The notes beneath the pieces are model-generated. The model was not told the DNA's origin. It worked only from the letters and a program-made list of their open reading frames with translations, and ran no database searches. From contig NC_134570.1 in NCBI RefSeq assembly GCF_050947875.1, forward strand, positions 243,652,584-243,716,583: a DNA stretch of 64,000 nucleotides, read 5' to 3'. This document shows, one piece after another, positions 10,745 to 22,431 of the stretch. Position 1 is the first letter of the stretch, and every line of letters starts with the position of its first letter. The translations under genes were made by a program, and so were the position numbers. The stretch is from Dermacentor variabilis. Lineage: Eukaryota; Arthropoda; Arachnida; Ixodida; Ixodidae.

Positions 10745-11930
10745 CGAAAGAAAAGGAAAGACGAGCACTGCACTTAGAAATGCTTATTCTGAAAAGCAGA
10801 GCATCCTATATACACACAAGAATGCACCTGTGCAAATGCATAAAACAAGCAAAGAACGTCAGTCAGCCGAAGGCATTGTCATCAACCTTTATATGCTAGG
10901 AAATCTGAATTCTGAATCATAAAGTGTAACAGAAGTTTGACTCATGCAAGCTAAACTAGTGGTATGGATATGGAAGGCCTCTAACAGCTCACGTGGGGTT
11001 ATATTTTTGCTTCTGCCTAGGATCGTGACATAAAAACACCATGGTTCACCGTCGGGACAAGACCTGCAATGTGCAGAAGAGTGCGCAGTTGTACCTTTCT
11101 TCAGCTTTAAAATATTCGCATGCTCTCTCATTTGGTCGTTGATGCAATGCCCAGTTTGCGCAGTGTATCACTTGCCACAGCTGAGCGGAATCAAGTAAAC
11201 CACTACAGTGGAGCAATGCACGTAACGTCTAACATGCTCTACTGCACACCCGTTCGTAGCACCATCCGTGATTCGGGGGCAGAGATGGGCCATCTTGTTC
11301 GGGCGAAGAAGACCACAGATACTTCATACCTGTTCGCGACTTTCGTGAGATTGTGGCTAACCCTTTGAAGGTACAGGATCACTTGTGCCTTTTTTCGATC
11401 GCTACGCTCAACTTCATCGCTCTCCTTAGGCTTTTTGTTGCCTTTAAGCTTCCGGAGCAAAGTTCTCCCACTGACGTCAACACCTAATGAGTGTAGCTGG
11501 CTTTTCAAAGCCGCTCGATCTGATTTTCAAACCTTGTCTTGATCCTATGAACACACATACTTTAAGCGCAGGCCCCAGGCAGGTTGTTGCAATCCTTCGT
11601 TTTACAATTTTTGAGTGGCCGGGATCGCATGGTAACAGCTCTTTTTTAGAGCAGGATGAGTAGTACCAAGAAACGTGTTCTTTTATAAACATCATATTTA
11701 AGTCTAAAAACTGCAGCACGTTCTCCATCGGAATCTCACGGGTAAAACACAGGCCCTTGTCATGAAGTTTAAAAATCCTTAAGTGAGCGCTGATTTCATC
11801 AGTTAGTTGAAGAACACTGTTTGTCTAAAAGGACTACAAAATAATCTACATATCTAAAAATCTTTATCACGTGCGTGTTCTTAAAACAGTTGCCGAGGGT
11901 TATATCCATTTCAGAAAGAAATCGGTCACG
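10745..11930 (-). pseudogene. Penelope-like element fragment, minus copy (left arm)
   Basis: The minus strand reads the end of a Penelope-type RT and its linker. A degraded catalytic box (RYVDYF, YVDD in intact members) lies near 11,835-11,857, followed by the thumb segment ELLPCDPGHSKIVKRRIAT and the LQRVSHNLTKVANRYEV block. The C-terminal GIY-YIG endonuclease region follows, seen as MREHANIL after the lost GQTG-type box (10,889-11,131). The frame is broken several times. Penelope elements combine RT and a GIY-YIG nuclease, often with inverted partial copies. It lies head to head with 11,945-12,640, and the pair is mirrored at 51,055-53,075, so it predates the duplication. Confidence 0.8.
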
Positions 11931-11944
11931 TAGCAGAGTCGCTA

Positions 11945-12640
11945 CGTGAGTACAGTTGACTATATGTACATTGGATTGTCAAAAAGAAGAATAAAAGTAC
12001 TTTTGAGACAGCCTTCCCATAATGCCAGAAAATTTTATGGCCTTATTCTGTTAAGGTGTGGAGCGTACCTTCACAGGCTTAGCCACAGTATCAAGGAAGT
12101 GACGTACAGGTATGGAGCACCTCTGGTATTCTCCATCCCGAACAAGCTGGCCCGTCTCTACCCCCGAATCACGGGTGGCCTTGGAACGGGTGTACAGTAC
12201 AGCTCGTCAAGCACTACGTGCATTGCTCCATTGAAGTGCTTTACCTGATTCCGCTCAGCTGTTGCAAGTGCTAAATTGCGCAAAGTGGGCATTGCGTCAA
12301 CGACCGGATGACAGAGCACACACGTATTTTAAAGAAAGATATGACTGACCATTTTTTAACGTCAGGATGCTAGGCAGAAGCAAAAACAAAACTGCACGTG
12401 AACTGTTAGAGGCCTTCTATATCCATACTACTGGTCGACCTCGCGTGTGTCAAACTTCTGTTACGCTTTATGATTCGCGATTCGGATTGCTAAGCATACA
12501 AAAATTGACAACAATGCCTTCGGCTGACTGACGTCGTTGGCTTGTTTTATGCGATTGCGCATGTACATTCTTGTGTATATACGGGATGCTCTGTTATTGA
12601 AATAAAGTTTTAAGTGTAGCGCTCGTCTTTCCTTCACGTT
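11945..12640 (+). pseudogene. Penelope-like element fragment, plus copy (left arm)
   Basis: The plus strand reads HRLSHSIKEVTYRYGAPLVF, then SIPNKLARLYPRITGG, the linker between RT and the GIY-YIG nuclease. A frameshift follows, then IPLSCCKC and SGHCVNDRMTEHT, which are nuclease residues (family form IPLSCG...GQTGRC..RLREH). An in-frame stop replaces the Tyr before the GQTG-type box. It is 5'-truncated and inverted relative to 10,745-11,930, so only the C-terminal part is present. The 3' end near 12,640 is followed by left-arm-only sequence. Confidence 0.78.
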
Positions 12641-13620
12641 TGCCTTTCACTGTCTTCTTTTTTTGGAGTTATTAGCGCTAGAAAGCAGCATGTTAGGTAA
12701 GCACCAATTTACCCAAAAAGAATTTATCCTCGACAACTTCCATACATAGCTGAAATAGGGCACCACCAATGCAGCAGCACATTACGGTAGCATTTTATTT
12801 TCCGAAGGGGTTTTTGCAAATGGTGAACTAAAGTTGAATTCATTCCTGCGAAAGCCACTGCTTTCGCTCATTCTGCTTTCACAATTCTGCTTCACAATTA
12901 CTTCACAATCATTCTGCTTTCACAATTACTGAAGTAGACTATAGGCATTGCTCTCACTTCTGCGTTGCTGGCATAGGGGCTCCTATTTCTCGGGGGGGGG
13001 GGGGGAGGCGGGGGCAACCCTGATCAAAAGATCCTGCTGAAGAAATTTCTACGTGATATTGGAACCGCTGCAAGTATAACTACTTCCGAGAATGACCATT
13101 TAATTATGCCACAAATGACCCGGCTCCTTAGAAATCCGTTGTCAGTCGCTAAAAACTCTGCTGCTGCGTCACACACAGAGCATCCCATTTGTTCCTCCTT
13201 TTACAGTGACTCCTGTTATTCAGTTATGTTGCATGAAATACCAAGGAACTTTAAACGAGGCCAAGGATAAGCGCACAGTTTGAATGCGTATAGGATGACT
13301 AGCGCCAAATGACTTGGTAAACAAATTTGCAAATTTCGCTTTAAAGGAATGCTAAAGAGAAACACTAACTCATTTTAGATGGATTAAGTATTCTCCAAGG
13401 ACGCTTTGTCTACTAAATCTTGTAATAAGGATTTAATTATAAAGAGAGAAAATGACAGTCAAAATTCAATTCTTCCAATTTTGTGCGAGGATTGCACTTC
13501 TGGCATGTAAGGGGCACATCATGCATTCCAGAGTATTTTCTTTTATTTTGGCTATTGCGGTTTAGTTCGCTTGCTTGTATCTTGCTAAGTTGAGTTTCTG
13601 GCGCCTTATAATGCAATGTT
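12641..13620. other. Left-arm segment lacking a right-arm partner
   Basis: In the right arm the corresponding interval is replaced by the 34,030-51,055 complex. It holds a run of 14 G at 12,992-13,005 and short repeats of ATTCTGCTTTCACAATT near 12,870-12,930. No gene is seen. Confidence 0.6.
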
Positions 13621-16600
13621 GTGAATATTTGCCAAAGTCAAATAATTAGACCCCTAGCAAGCTGCGTCAAAATTCAAGGCATCGGGGCAAGCTTGTGCGG
13701 AAACTTTATTGTGGTTTCACCGTCCATCTTTCATTCTGTCTTTTTCGTCATATGAAGCCTCCTGGCTTGGTAAATATAGTTTTTTGGTTTTGTGGTAATT
13801 TACTTATGCAGCTCAAATAATTATTTTCTATGTAGTGCCCTTTAAAGGTTTGTATGAATCATGTGTCATGAGATGACACTGCCCGAAAGCTCAGCTGCAT
13901 GTCAGCAGTTAGTGACATAAAATCACCAGCACTGTCATCAGGCGCTCAGACATGTCACATCACTGGCTCCTCATTGTAATCATTGCCTGAAATGTCATAA
14001 AGAGGATGTATTTATTATGCTAAGCAGTAAGCTCAATCATACTGGAGGAATGACAAACCATTTCCACAGAAAAGCACTATATAACTCTAAGTATTTGTTT
14101 TTAACATGTTTAATTCTGATATACTGCCTTCTCCAAAACATGTTTGTGCCGGGAATGTTTCAGCACTTGTTTTTACCTCAACTGTCATGGAAACACCAGT
14201 TCATCATTTTGTCTGCTGCATACTTGCACATAGCTAGATCTCTGGAGTTGACTGATTATTTTTGCACGAAATTAAGGTGCTTTTCAATTATGCCACCTTT
14301 CCATAATACTCCATAACCACAAGTTTCTCGAAGTAATTGAACAAATGCAATCTGTAAAACAAACTGGCTTTGCACAGCAAATCGAATAAGCCTTTTCCGC
14401 GCAGTGGCAGGTATAGGATATTGGTAGAAAAATGTTTCAACAAGATATATGCATCAGAAGGTATGTTTCTTGCTCATTCTATCCAACATAGGCTTATCTG
14501 GTCTTTATGTTCCTTTCAGTTCTTCACAGTGCATACACACTAACGATATAAGGAACCGGCAGATGTGGTGTTCACAGTGCTCACATATTGAGGAAATAAC
14601 AATCAGACAGAGACTGAAAGAGCACAGTGCTCTTTCACTTTCATTGTGAGCACCGTCAAAATGAACTCTTGCCACTTTTCCCAAGCTTCAACTGTTGTGG
14701 TTGGTGTTTTCTGTCTACAAAATTCTCATATGCGATTCGTAGTACTGGTGATTTTTGTACGTATGGAAAAGGCTTATGAAATTCCAGAATATTTTCGCTT
14801 GTTCAAAATATGCTACGGAATTTGCCACTGTTTGTTTTAAAGGCTGAATTGGATAGGAAGCTATTGTGCTATTCTTTGTGGTGCCCTGCTGCATTAGGCT
14901 TGTGCAAATGCTTAAAGCTTCTACTATGTTGATGAAAATCAGGTTGAAGCAACAGAAGGATGATTATCGAAGGTTAATAATGACCTCCGGGTACACTCGT
15001 TGAGTTATGCTTCTGGGGACACTTATCAGGCAATACAATTAGCCTTCTGGGTGCCATAATGTTGCAGGGCCTGCAGGATGGCCAGCATTACAATACATAT
15101 TAATATAATTGTACAAGTCATGCAGTGGTATTGGGATTGGCCCACCAAGTGACGACCTTTGATTACACTATACCAAGGATCAGCCCATCTTACTCAGCCA
15201 GGGAGACATCCATGCATAATGGGAGGGGCATGACAAAGAGAAGGTGTTCGATTAATCTTTCTCACATACATAGCTCATAATGTAATCTTTCTTAACTTGA
15301 ATGCATTGTTGCTCACATTGAAGTTCGTTATGCGTATTATGTATGCATTTCGGTCCTATTTATGCTTAACGAAAGTTACTGTATTCAGTGTCACATTTTA
15401 CATTGCTTTCCTTGTGACACCAAGCTCACTTGCATTATAGCTGCTATAGGTATGGCTGGACCTGGAGAAGAAGTGCAAGCAGACCACGCTATGTCGCTGA
15501 TCTGCGCCCATTTCCACATCGAAGTTGCTCCCGCGACAGTTGGGTACCACTGTGCCTTGCTTCATTGACAAGGTGATATAATATGGTGAGCTTGTACCTC
15601 AATATCGGTATTAAAAATATGTTAAGGAAAGAAAACAAGGGTTGGCCTTTATGATAGATACACTCATGTTCTTTCTTTAAGGCGCTCTTTTGACACTCCT
15701 CTGCATGGACATATTTTTAGAGACTGCTAACAGTCCTTTATCGCAAACTGCCATGGAGCTAGTTTATGCGTTAAACTACAACTGTTTCACCAAAAAAGTC
15801 TTATTTAGCACACAATTCACAAAGAATGAAGGGAGGCGACAGGACAGAGTGCTACTAACAGTTCAGTTTCATTATTAGCACAGTGATATTGTGCGAAAGG
15901 TGAAAGGGAGAGAATAGATCTGAATAGACGCTGCTCGCACAGAAACGAAAAGGACCTATCGCATGGCTTGCGTGACACTTCTTTTACAATGATAGCAAGC
16001 AGTCTCACTGTCTAGTAATTCTCTGCGTGGGGAGCTAGTGCTAGGTTCCGCGTCATATCATATAAAAAAGCCTCAGATATCTCTCCAGTGCTTTTGTCCT
16101 TATATTTTGCCACAATCAAGCAGCGTTGAAACATAGGTGCATGTGCACCGAGAGCGGTGCACTACCACTCCTATTTGACCCAAGCATCAAGTTTGCTTGG
16201 TCACGCTGCTAGACATTTATACATTGGCCGGTTCAGCCGATGTAGCATCTACTGCATGAAATGGTATGTGATAGACACTGGACTTGTGTACCGTGCGTGC
16301 TTTTTTGGATGCCTTTTTTCACAGATAGTGATGCAGGCCTTTTCATTATTTAAATGCCTACACGACAAGCCAAACGTTATCTGTCCTTAGAAAGAATTGT
16401 AAGAAAAGCCAGCATCAGCAAATTTTCTCAGCACGAAACAAACTTTTCGTTGGTTTTGCTTCATTGATGCGATGGCTTTTGGAGCCCATGCAGCTTCATT
16501 GTTCAAAGTAAGGCAGACAAGCTTGCAGGCTGTGCTTCTGCAATTTGTACGGCACACTGACAGCACTGGTGTGGCCCTCATTTGTGGGCTGACTGACGGG

Positions 16601-17194
16601 ACCTTCCACGGCGCAGATGACATGTGTTGGGCAAGGCACCACTGTTGATGTTTTTCCCTTGTGAAAAAGAGCAGTCTTAGGTTTAGAGTAGTTGTAGGAA
16701 GACAAGGTAAACATAAATTCAATGGCTTGGGTGAGCTCATTTCTCTTGGGGCATCCAGCTTCTTTTTTCCAAGTGTGCAGAAGTGCTTCCCTAGAGTCGG
16801 CGTGAAAATGGCATAGAATTGTGCATTCGGGAACTCCTGAACAATGATCTGCTGTAGTTAGTGCTTTGCGAAAATTCTCTGTCTACCAATTGGTATAAGG
16901 TGCATTCCTCAGCCACTGATTTTCTGTTGGCATGCTTGTACTCGTGCTGTCAATAATTTATTGGCTTGCCGAATTATCTTCAGGCCCCGCGCTGATGCTA
17001 CCGATGTCTTCATGTGCAGACTTTTGAGGATGAGGTTTTTTGATTTGCAAATGTTGTTGGAGGGTAGGTGGCGGTTACAGGTAGCTATTATAGATATTAG
17101 TGAAACGAACTGACCCATCTTGCTTACGTCTTATCCATAGTTTTGTGGAAGTTAGTCAAAGATTTAGAAAATTTATCTCGCTGCTAACATGATA
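13620..17194. other. Shared arm sequence without a supported gene
   Basis: This pairs with 34,025-30,750. Several frames are similar in both arms (for example 16,387-16,740 minus with 31,169-31,414 plus), but stops and frameshifts differ and no domain is recognised. It is treated as non-coding or long-dead sequence. Confidence 0.55.
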
Positions 17195-17201
17195 ACATAA
17201 C

Positions 17202-17891
17202 ATGAGAGGGCTCCGGGCCGATATTGATGACATGAAGCAAAGCATTAATTTCATAAGTAAAAGCCTTGACGATGCTAACCAGCGACTTGATGCTACCTTG
17301 ACTGAGAATAATTCTCTTAAGAAAGAAAATGAAGTGCTCCGGCAGCAAGTTCGATCATTGGAGAGGGACGTGGCTGAATGTCAAACCAGTCTTGTGAAAT
17401 CGGAGCAGTACTCGCGCAACAGAAACCTTGAGATTAAGGGCGTTGCGGAAACTCCGAATGAGTGTTTAACCGATATCCTCGGTAAAATAGGTGCGGCCAT
17501 CGGTGAACCCGTCTCCGCCAGCGATATAGACGTAATTCACAGGGTGGCAACCAAAGACAAAACAAAGAAGAACATTGTTGTACAGTTCATAAAGCGCAAA
17601 AAGCGAGACAAAGTCTTAGAGAAGGCAAAGAAAAGAAAACTTACGAACAGAAACCTGGGTTTGTCACTGGAAGCTTCCGAAACAGAAGCAAATTTGCCTG
17701 TCTTTGTAAATGAACACCTGTGCCAATTTTTGAAGAGATTGCTTGGTATGGCAGTTGCGCGCAAGCGCGAACATGGCTGGAAGTTTGTATGGGTCAAAAA
17801 AGGTGGCATTTTTGCCCGTCGCGATGAAGCGTCAGCCGTTGTGGCAATAAGACGCGAGAGCGATCTGGACAAGATTGCTGCGACAGGATAA
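17202..17891 (+). CDS. LINE ORF1 protein, 5'-truncated (copy C)
   Basis: There are 229 residues without a stop. The N-terminal third is a coiled coil rich in Leu, Glu and Lys (residues 1-70). It is followed by the CR1 ORF1 RNA-binding core: SEQYSRNRNLEIKGV (near residue 66), DIDVIHRVATKDKTKKNIVV, and a basic stretch, KRKKRDKVLEKAKKRKL. The C-terminal part includes NEHLCQFLKRLLGMA and a WKFVWVKKGGIFARR motif typical of these ORF1 proteins. The first Met lies just inside the truncation point, so the usual N-terminal zinc finger (seen in the copy at 42,928-43,941) is absent. It ends 49 bp before ORF2. The expected role is RNA binding and chaperoning of the LINE transcript. Confidence 0.82.
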   Translation: MRGLRADIDDMKQSINFISKSLDDANQRLDATLTENNSLKKENEVLRQQVRSLERDVAECQTSLVKSEQYSRNRNLEIKGVAETPNECLTDILGKIGAAIGEPVSASDIDVIHRVATKDKTKKNIVVQFIKRKKRDKVLEKAKKRKLTNRNLGLSLEASETEANLPVFVNEHLCQFLKRLLGMAVARKREHGWKFVWVKKGGIFARRDEASAVVAIRRESDLDKIAATG

Positions 17892-17940
17892 GAGTGCGCA
17901 TGCTTGGCGCGAGCACTAAGATTTCCCAGCATGTGCAAAC

Positions 17941-20782
17941 ATGGCTACCGATTGTGTGCTACCTCAGGACATACGCGGTATCACAACTCAGAATCCAGAC
18001 AGGCTTTTTAAGCTTTTTCATTTAAACGTAAGATCCATTCAGTATAAATTTGACGAAATTATCACCCTTTTAGAATCATGCAGTGTTAGATTTGATGCAC
18101 TCATGTTCACTGAGACTTGGTATGGTGAAAACTCGTATCACTTTATTTTACCGTGTTACAATCATTTCTTTTTAAATCGGAAAAATTGCAGAGGCGGCGG
18201 AGTCTCCATTCAGGTCGCTGTACCAGGTTTTGAAATGCTACACGAATTTAGCACCGTTACCAGTGATATTGAAATAATTTGTATTAGGAAAAATAATAAT
18301 GTCTTCGCTGTGCTGTACAGACCGCCAAGCGGCAATCTCGTCACGTTCTTAAACTTCCTTGATTCTTTACTTTCTTGTGCCAATGAAAATGGATGGTTAC
18401 TAACAATAGGCGGTGATATGAATATCGATGTTCAAAAGGTCTCAAGTCGGGCGAATGACTTTTTGTTTATGTTGCAGAGTAATGGTTTTCAGAATGTTAT
18501 AGCAACGCCAACACGCGTTACTCTTTCAACTGCATCTGTGCTGGATTTATTCATTACTAACTTAAATCCTAATAACGTTTTCTCTGGTGTCATAAGCAGT
18601 GACATCAGTGATCACTTACCTACATTTTGTATGCTTCAGCGTAACTGCGCATTGAAACAAAAGGAGTGGCCTGAACTCACGTACCGGGAAATATCATCTA
18701 TCACGTTAGAAAATTTTAGGGATAAGATCGCTCAAACAGACTGGAAGAAAACATTTACTTTTGAAAACAGCAACAAGTGCTATGACTCATTTTTAAGAAT
18801 CTTCAAGAAACATTATTTCGAGTCTTTCCCATTACGCACATACCATAAACAAAAAAGGTTGCGTGAACCATGGATCACACATGAACATATCAAGCTTATT
18901 AAGCATAAGAACAAACTTTTTGACAACTTTCATAAGTCACGTAGCATGGAAAAATTACTAGAATTTAGAATGTTTCGAAATAGGTTGAATAAAGATATAA
19001 AAAGATCAAAAAGCGAATATTACAAGCGTGTATTTGACAACAATTGCTTGCGTGATAGCGGCAAAGTGTGGAGGATAATTAACGAGGTTTTAAACAAGAG
19101 CACTAAGGATGCCACGATTGACAACCTTGTTAGACATAACAAAAAGGTTGGTGGAAAGGAACTAGCTAACCTTTTTAACGATTTCTTTGTTGAAATTGGC
19201 ACCAGTACATACTGTCATGAAGCTGCTAATCATATTCCGAGATTATTCCACACAATGTACTTACTGCCTACATCCATCGCTGAAGTAACAACATTATATC
19301 AGGAGCTTAAAAATAGCCGTAGCCGTGATGTAGATGATCTAGAAATCAAACCAATGAAATACGTCATAGATTTAATTGCGCCAGCGCTTACACACATATA
19401 TAACGTCTCTCTTTCAACGAGGATTTTTCCAAACAACATGCAGGTAGCAAGAGTTTCAGTAATCTACAAGAATGGTGACAAAAATTGTTTAGGTAATTAT
19501 CGCCCTGTGTCAATCTTGCCTGTATTCTCTAAGGGACTCGAGAAAGTGATTAACTCTCGCATTGAGAAATTTACTAGAAAATATAACCTCTTAACGGACT
19601 ACCAATTTGGTTTCAGAAAGGGACGCTGCACCGAGACAGCACTTCTAGCTCAGAAGGAAGAAATATTAAACAATTATGAAAATAAGTTAATGACATTGGG
19701 TATACTCTTAGACTTTAGCAAAGCCTTCGATCGAGTCAACCATCCGATATTGTTAGATAAATTAGAGCATTATGGGTTTCGTGGCACAACACTACAACTT
19801 ATTAAATCTTACTTGAGTGCGCGCCATCAATACGTCGAACTAAATAAGCATAAATCTCAGCTACGGTCTATTAAATTTGGAGTTCCACAGGGTAGTATAC
19901 TAGGACCAATTCTCTTTCTTTTCTATATTAATGACATTGTAAAAATATATCAGGATTGTAGATATGTTATTTATGCCGATGATTGCTCGGTGCTCGTTAA
20001 GGGAAAAAACATTGATACTGTAAGACAAAAGGGAAGCGAGTTCTGTCACAACTTGCTGATTTGGTGCCAGAACAATAGGCTAATTCTTAATAAGTCAAAA
20101 ACTAAGTGTGTGTTGTTTCGCACCCCAGGTACCTTAGAAAATATAGACGACCATATTGCTCTCGGGCCATTCAAAATTAAAATAGAAAAGTTTGTTAAAA
20201 TTCTAGGTGTCATTTTTTCAGAAAACATGTCTTGGAATGAACATGTGAAAACTTTATTACCAAAATTAAGTAGAGCCGCCGGTGTATTAAGCCAGAATCG
20301 TCGCACTTTTCCAGTCAGCATTAAAAAGATGTTATATTTTGCCCTCTTTAACTCTCACTTACATTACTGCATGCTAATATGGGGAAACACGACAGCATTC
20401 AACTTGCAGAAACTCTTCCTTATTCAGAAAAAAAGCACTTAGATCAATAGAAAATTCCTCGTTTTTAGAACACACAGAACCACTCTTTCACAAACATAAA
20501 ATTCTAAAAATCCACGATATATACAAATACAAATTATTAAGAACCTATAAAAACGCCACATTAGGTAGGGCGGAACTATTCCAAGAATTATCAAATCTCA
20601 GGAAAAATACAACTCCCTACCCATTCCGATATCAACCGCCATACTACGTTCCCTCCTCGCGCACCCATTATGGGAAAGAAAAACTTGACTACGCCCTGGC
20701 AACTACACTAAATGAGCTAGACCGGAAAGGTGTGAACGTTCTGGCCCTTACTAACAAAACCTTATTTGACCTGTTTGTTTGA
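17941..20782 (+). pseudogene. LINE ORF2 endonuclease-reverse transcriptase, single frameshift (copy C)
   Basis: An 833-residue open stretch (17,941-20,442) carries an APE endonuclease (FHLNVRSIQ, MFTETWY, LYRPPSGN, GGDMNIDV, SDHLPTF). RT follows: GNYRPVSILPVFSK, LLDFSKAFDRVNHP, GVPQGSILGPILF, and the catalytic IYADDCSV with YADD intact. The thumb runs up to LFNSHLHYCMLIWGN. The frame is then lost at an A run near 20,427-20,433. Removing one A from the reading restores the downstream sequence (residues such as LRSIENSSFLEHTEPLF) to a stop at 20,780-20,782. No other stop is seen. An intact ORF2 performs target-primed reverse transcription. Confidence 0.92.
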
Positions 20783-21034
20783 CTTTATTGAAACTGCTTA
20801 TGCTTCTAATTGTTCTCGTAGTTGTCATTTGTGATCGGACTGCCTGATCGTTTATTTGATGATAAGTTTATATAACTGAATCAAGATAATAAATCGTCGT
20901 GTCACTGCTGTTGTACGGGTGGCTAGAGCTTAGTCAAGCTGCACAGATGCAGCTTTTTTCTCTGGCCCCCTATTTTCGCAGTAACAATGTACTGTCTGCG
21001 GCGAAAATAAAACTTGATTGATTGATTGATTGAT

Positions 21035-22233
21035 AGTCGCTTGGTCAATGACCACAATCTTATCATGCTAGTAGACTAGATGAATTTTAGTCAAACCTTC
21101 GACAAAATCTTCTACGGAACTTATAGATAAGACGTGCTGAGCGAGGCCAACTGGTTTGTCTCAGTGGCGTCCAGAATAGCCACCTGTATGTGCCACTTTT
21201 CCTTCAACCACCCTAGCAAAGCAAGAAACTTAGTACCGAGAAGTCTGTGCTTGAAGACGTTGGCAGTGTCAGTGTGGGGCCTAAAGATAATTCTGTCAGC
21301 CAGAAAGAAAAAATCTGAATCAGGAGTCCAAGAATTCTGACAGAAAATCAAGGGCTTGAAAACTGTCGCATTCTTCACACGACGTGAACTAGACCAGGCC
21401 ACTTTTCACGTCTTTCAGGTGATACAGCTCCATATCAACTTCACGGCAACGCTAAATCGCCACCTGTACGAGCAGTCGCAAGCAAGCTTGACGTATTAGA
21501 ATCAAAAGAGCATATTCAAACCAAGAAGTTTTATTCAGCTCGTCTTATGCAAGCTCACTAAATATAAAACTGCGATTTTGTGCAAAGGCGTGACTTTAAT
21601 ACTGCAGAATGCTTCACCGGATCCTGGCAAAAGTAACATTTACCGTTGAACATGCCATCAGTCAGCTCCTTCTGAAGGAAGGAAAAAGGCCCGCGAGCTT
21701 ACCTGCCATGGTGTAACCCAGGAATTTGTCTCTGCTCCGGAATCTGAGTTTTTTTCGCCATGGCTTCGTCAGTGGCCACAATTTCATTCTTATTAAACAA
21801 TGCATTAACAGGTTCAACTAGGGTTAATGTTTTAATCTGCATGATCTTTCGGACAAAAACTGATGAATAACTGCATGATTATGCGGACAATGATTGCGAA
21901 ATGCATGATTTTGCGAAACAATACCATGCACTCCTTCAAAGAATGGCATAAATTTTTATAGCTGTATTCAGCACCATGGATGTACACTGCCCTTATAATT
22001 TTGGTTAAAATTAAGAATAAGCTAGGGCAGAATAGGCCATTTAAGACTAGTGGGAGTAATCTTGACTTTAGAAGATCATCGCGCAAAAGATCTGACAATT
22101 TCTTGTTTTGGAAAGTACGAAATTATTCTAAATATAGATGCTGTCAGCTCAATTTCTATAAACATTTTGTCTTATGAATATTCTATTTGTATTAAAAAAT
22201 TTCAATCCTTGAGACTTACATGCTAAAGTCACA
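21035..22233. other. Shared arm sequence without a supported gene
   Basis: This pairs with 30,745-29,505. A minus-strand frame (21,121-21,402) has a partly open counterpart on the plus strand at about 30,400-30,690, but amino-acid differences are frequent and no family is established. Confidence 0.5.
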
Positions 22234-22237
22234 ATAT

Positions 22238-22396
22238 TGTTACGGAGGAAGACACCGACGAAAAGCTATTTACAAGTATATTTACAACGCAGTACGCTGC
22301 GCTTGGCCAAGAGGCAACAGCCCGCGCTAGCTTCCAATCGTCGTCGTCGTCTTCACACTGCTCGCCTTTCGTGATCGCACATATTGTGCCGTAGCA
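22238..22396 (-). repeat. LTR of element G1 (3' LTR in transcription sense)
   Basis: It matches 26,205-26,363 with a few substitutions (for example ACGAAAAG against ACGAGAAG, and AACGCAGT against AAGGCAAT). A G-rich tract (GGGGGTAG on the minus strand) just upstream may be the polypurine primer. Confidence 0.93.
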
Positions 22397-22431
22397 CTAC
22401 CCCCGGCGGCAAAAGCGCCGTCCCGGAGCGA

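Larger units (their letters stand above)
17195..21034 (+). mobile_element. CR1-type LINE, nearly intact (copy C)
   Basis: This left-arm-only insertion has its empty site in the right arm near 30,745-30,750. ORF1 (17,202-17,891), ORF2 (17,941-20,782), a 3' UTR and a (TTGA)n tail ending near 21,034 follow in order. The start is 5'-truncated within ORF1, so promoter and N-terminal parts are missing. Only one inactivating change is visible in ORF2. This makes it one of the youngest residents of the window. Confidence 0.9.

Noticed and set aside
21121..21402. Fragments of a P-element or THAP-type transposase, also at 30,400-30,690 and perhaps 16,387-16,740
   Set aside because: A few residues looked suggestive, but the frame is broken in one arm, substitutions between arms are mostly amino-acid changing, and no catalytic motif could be shown.
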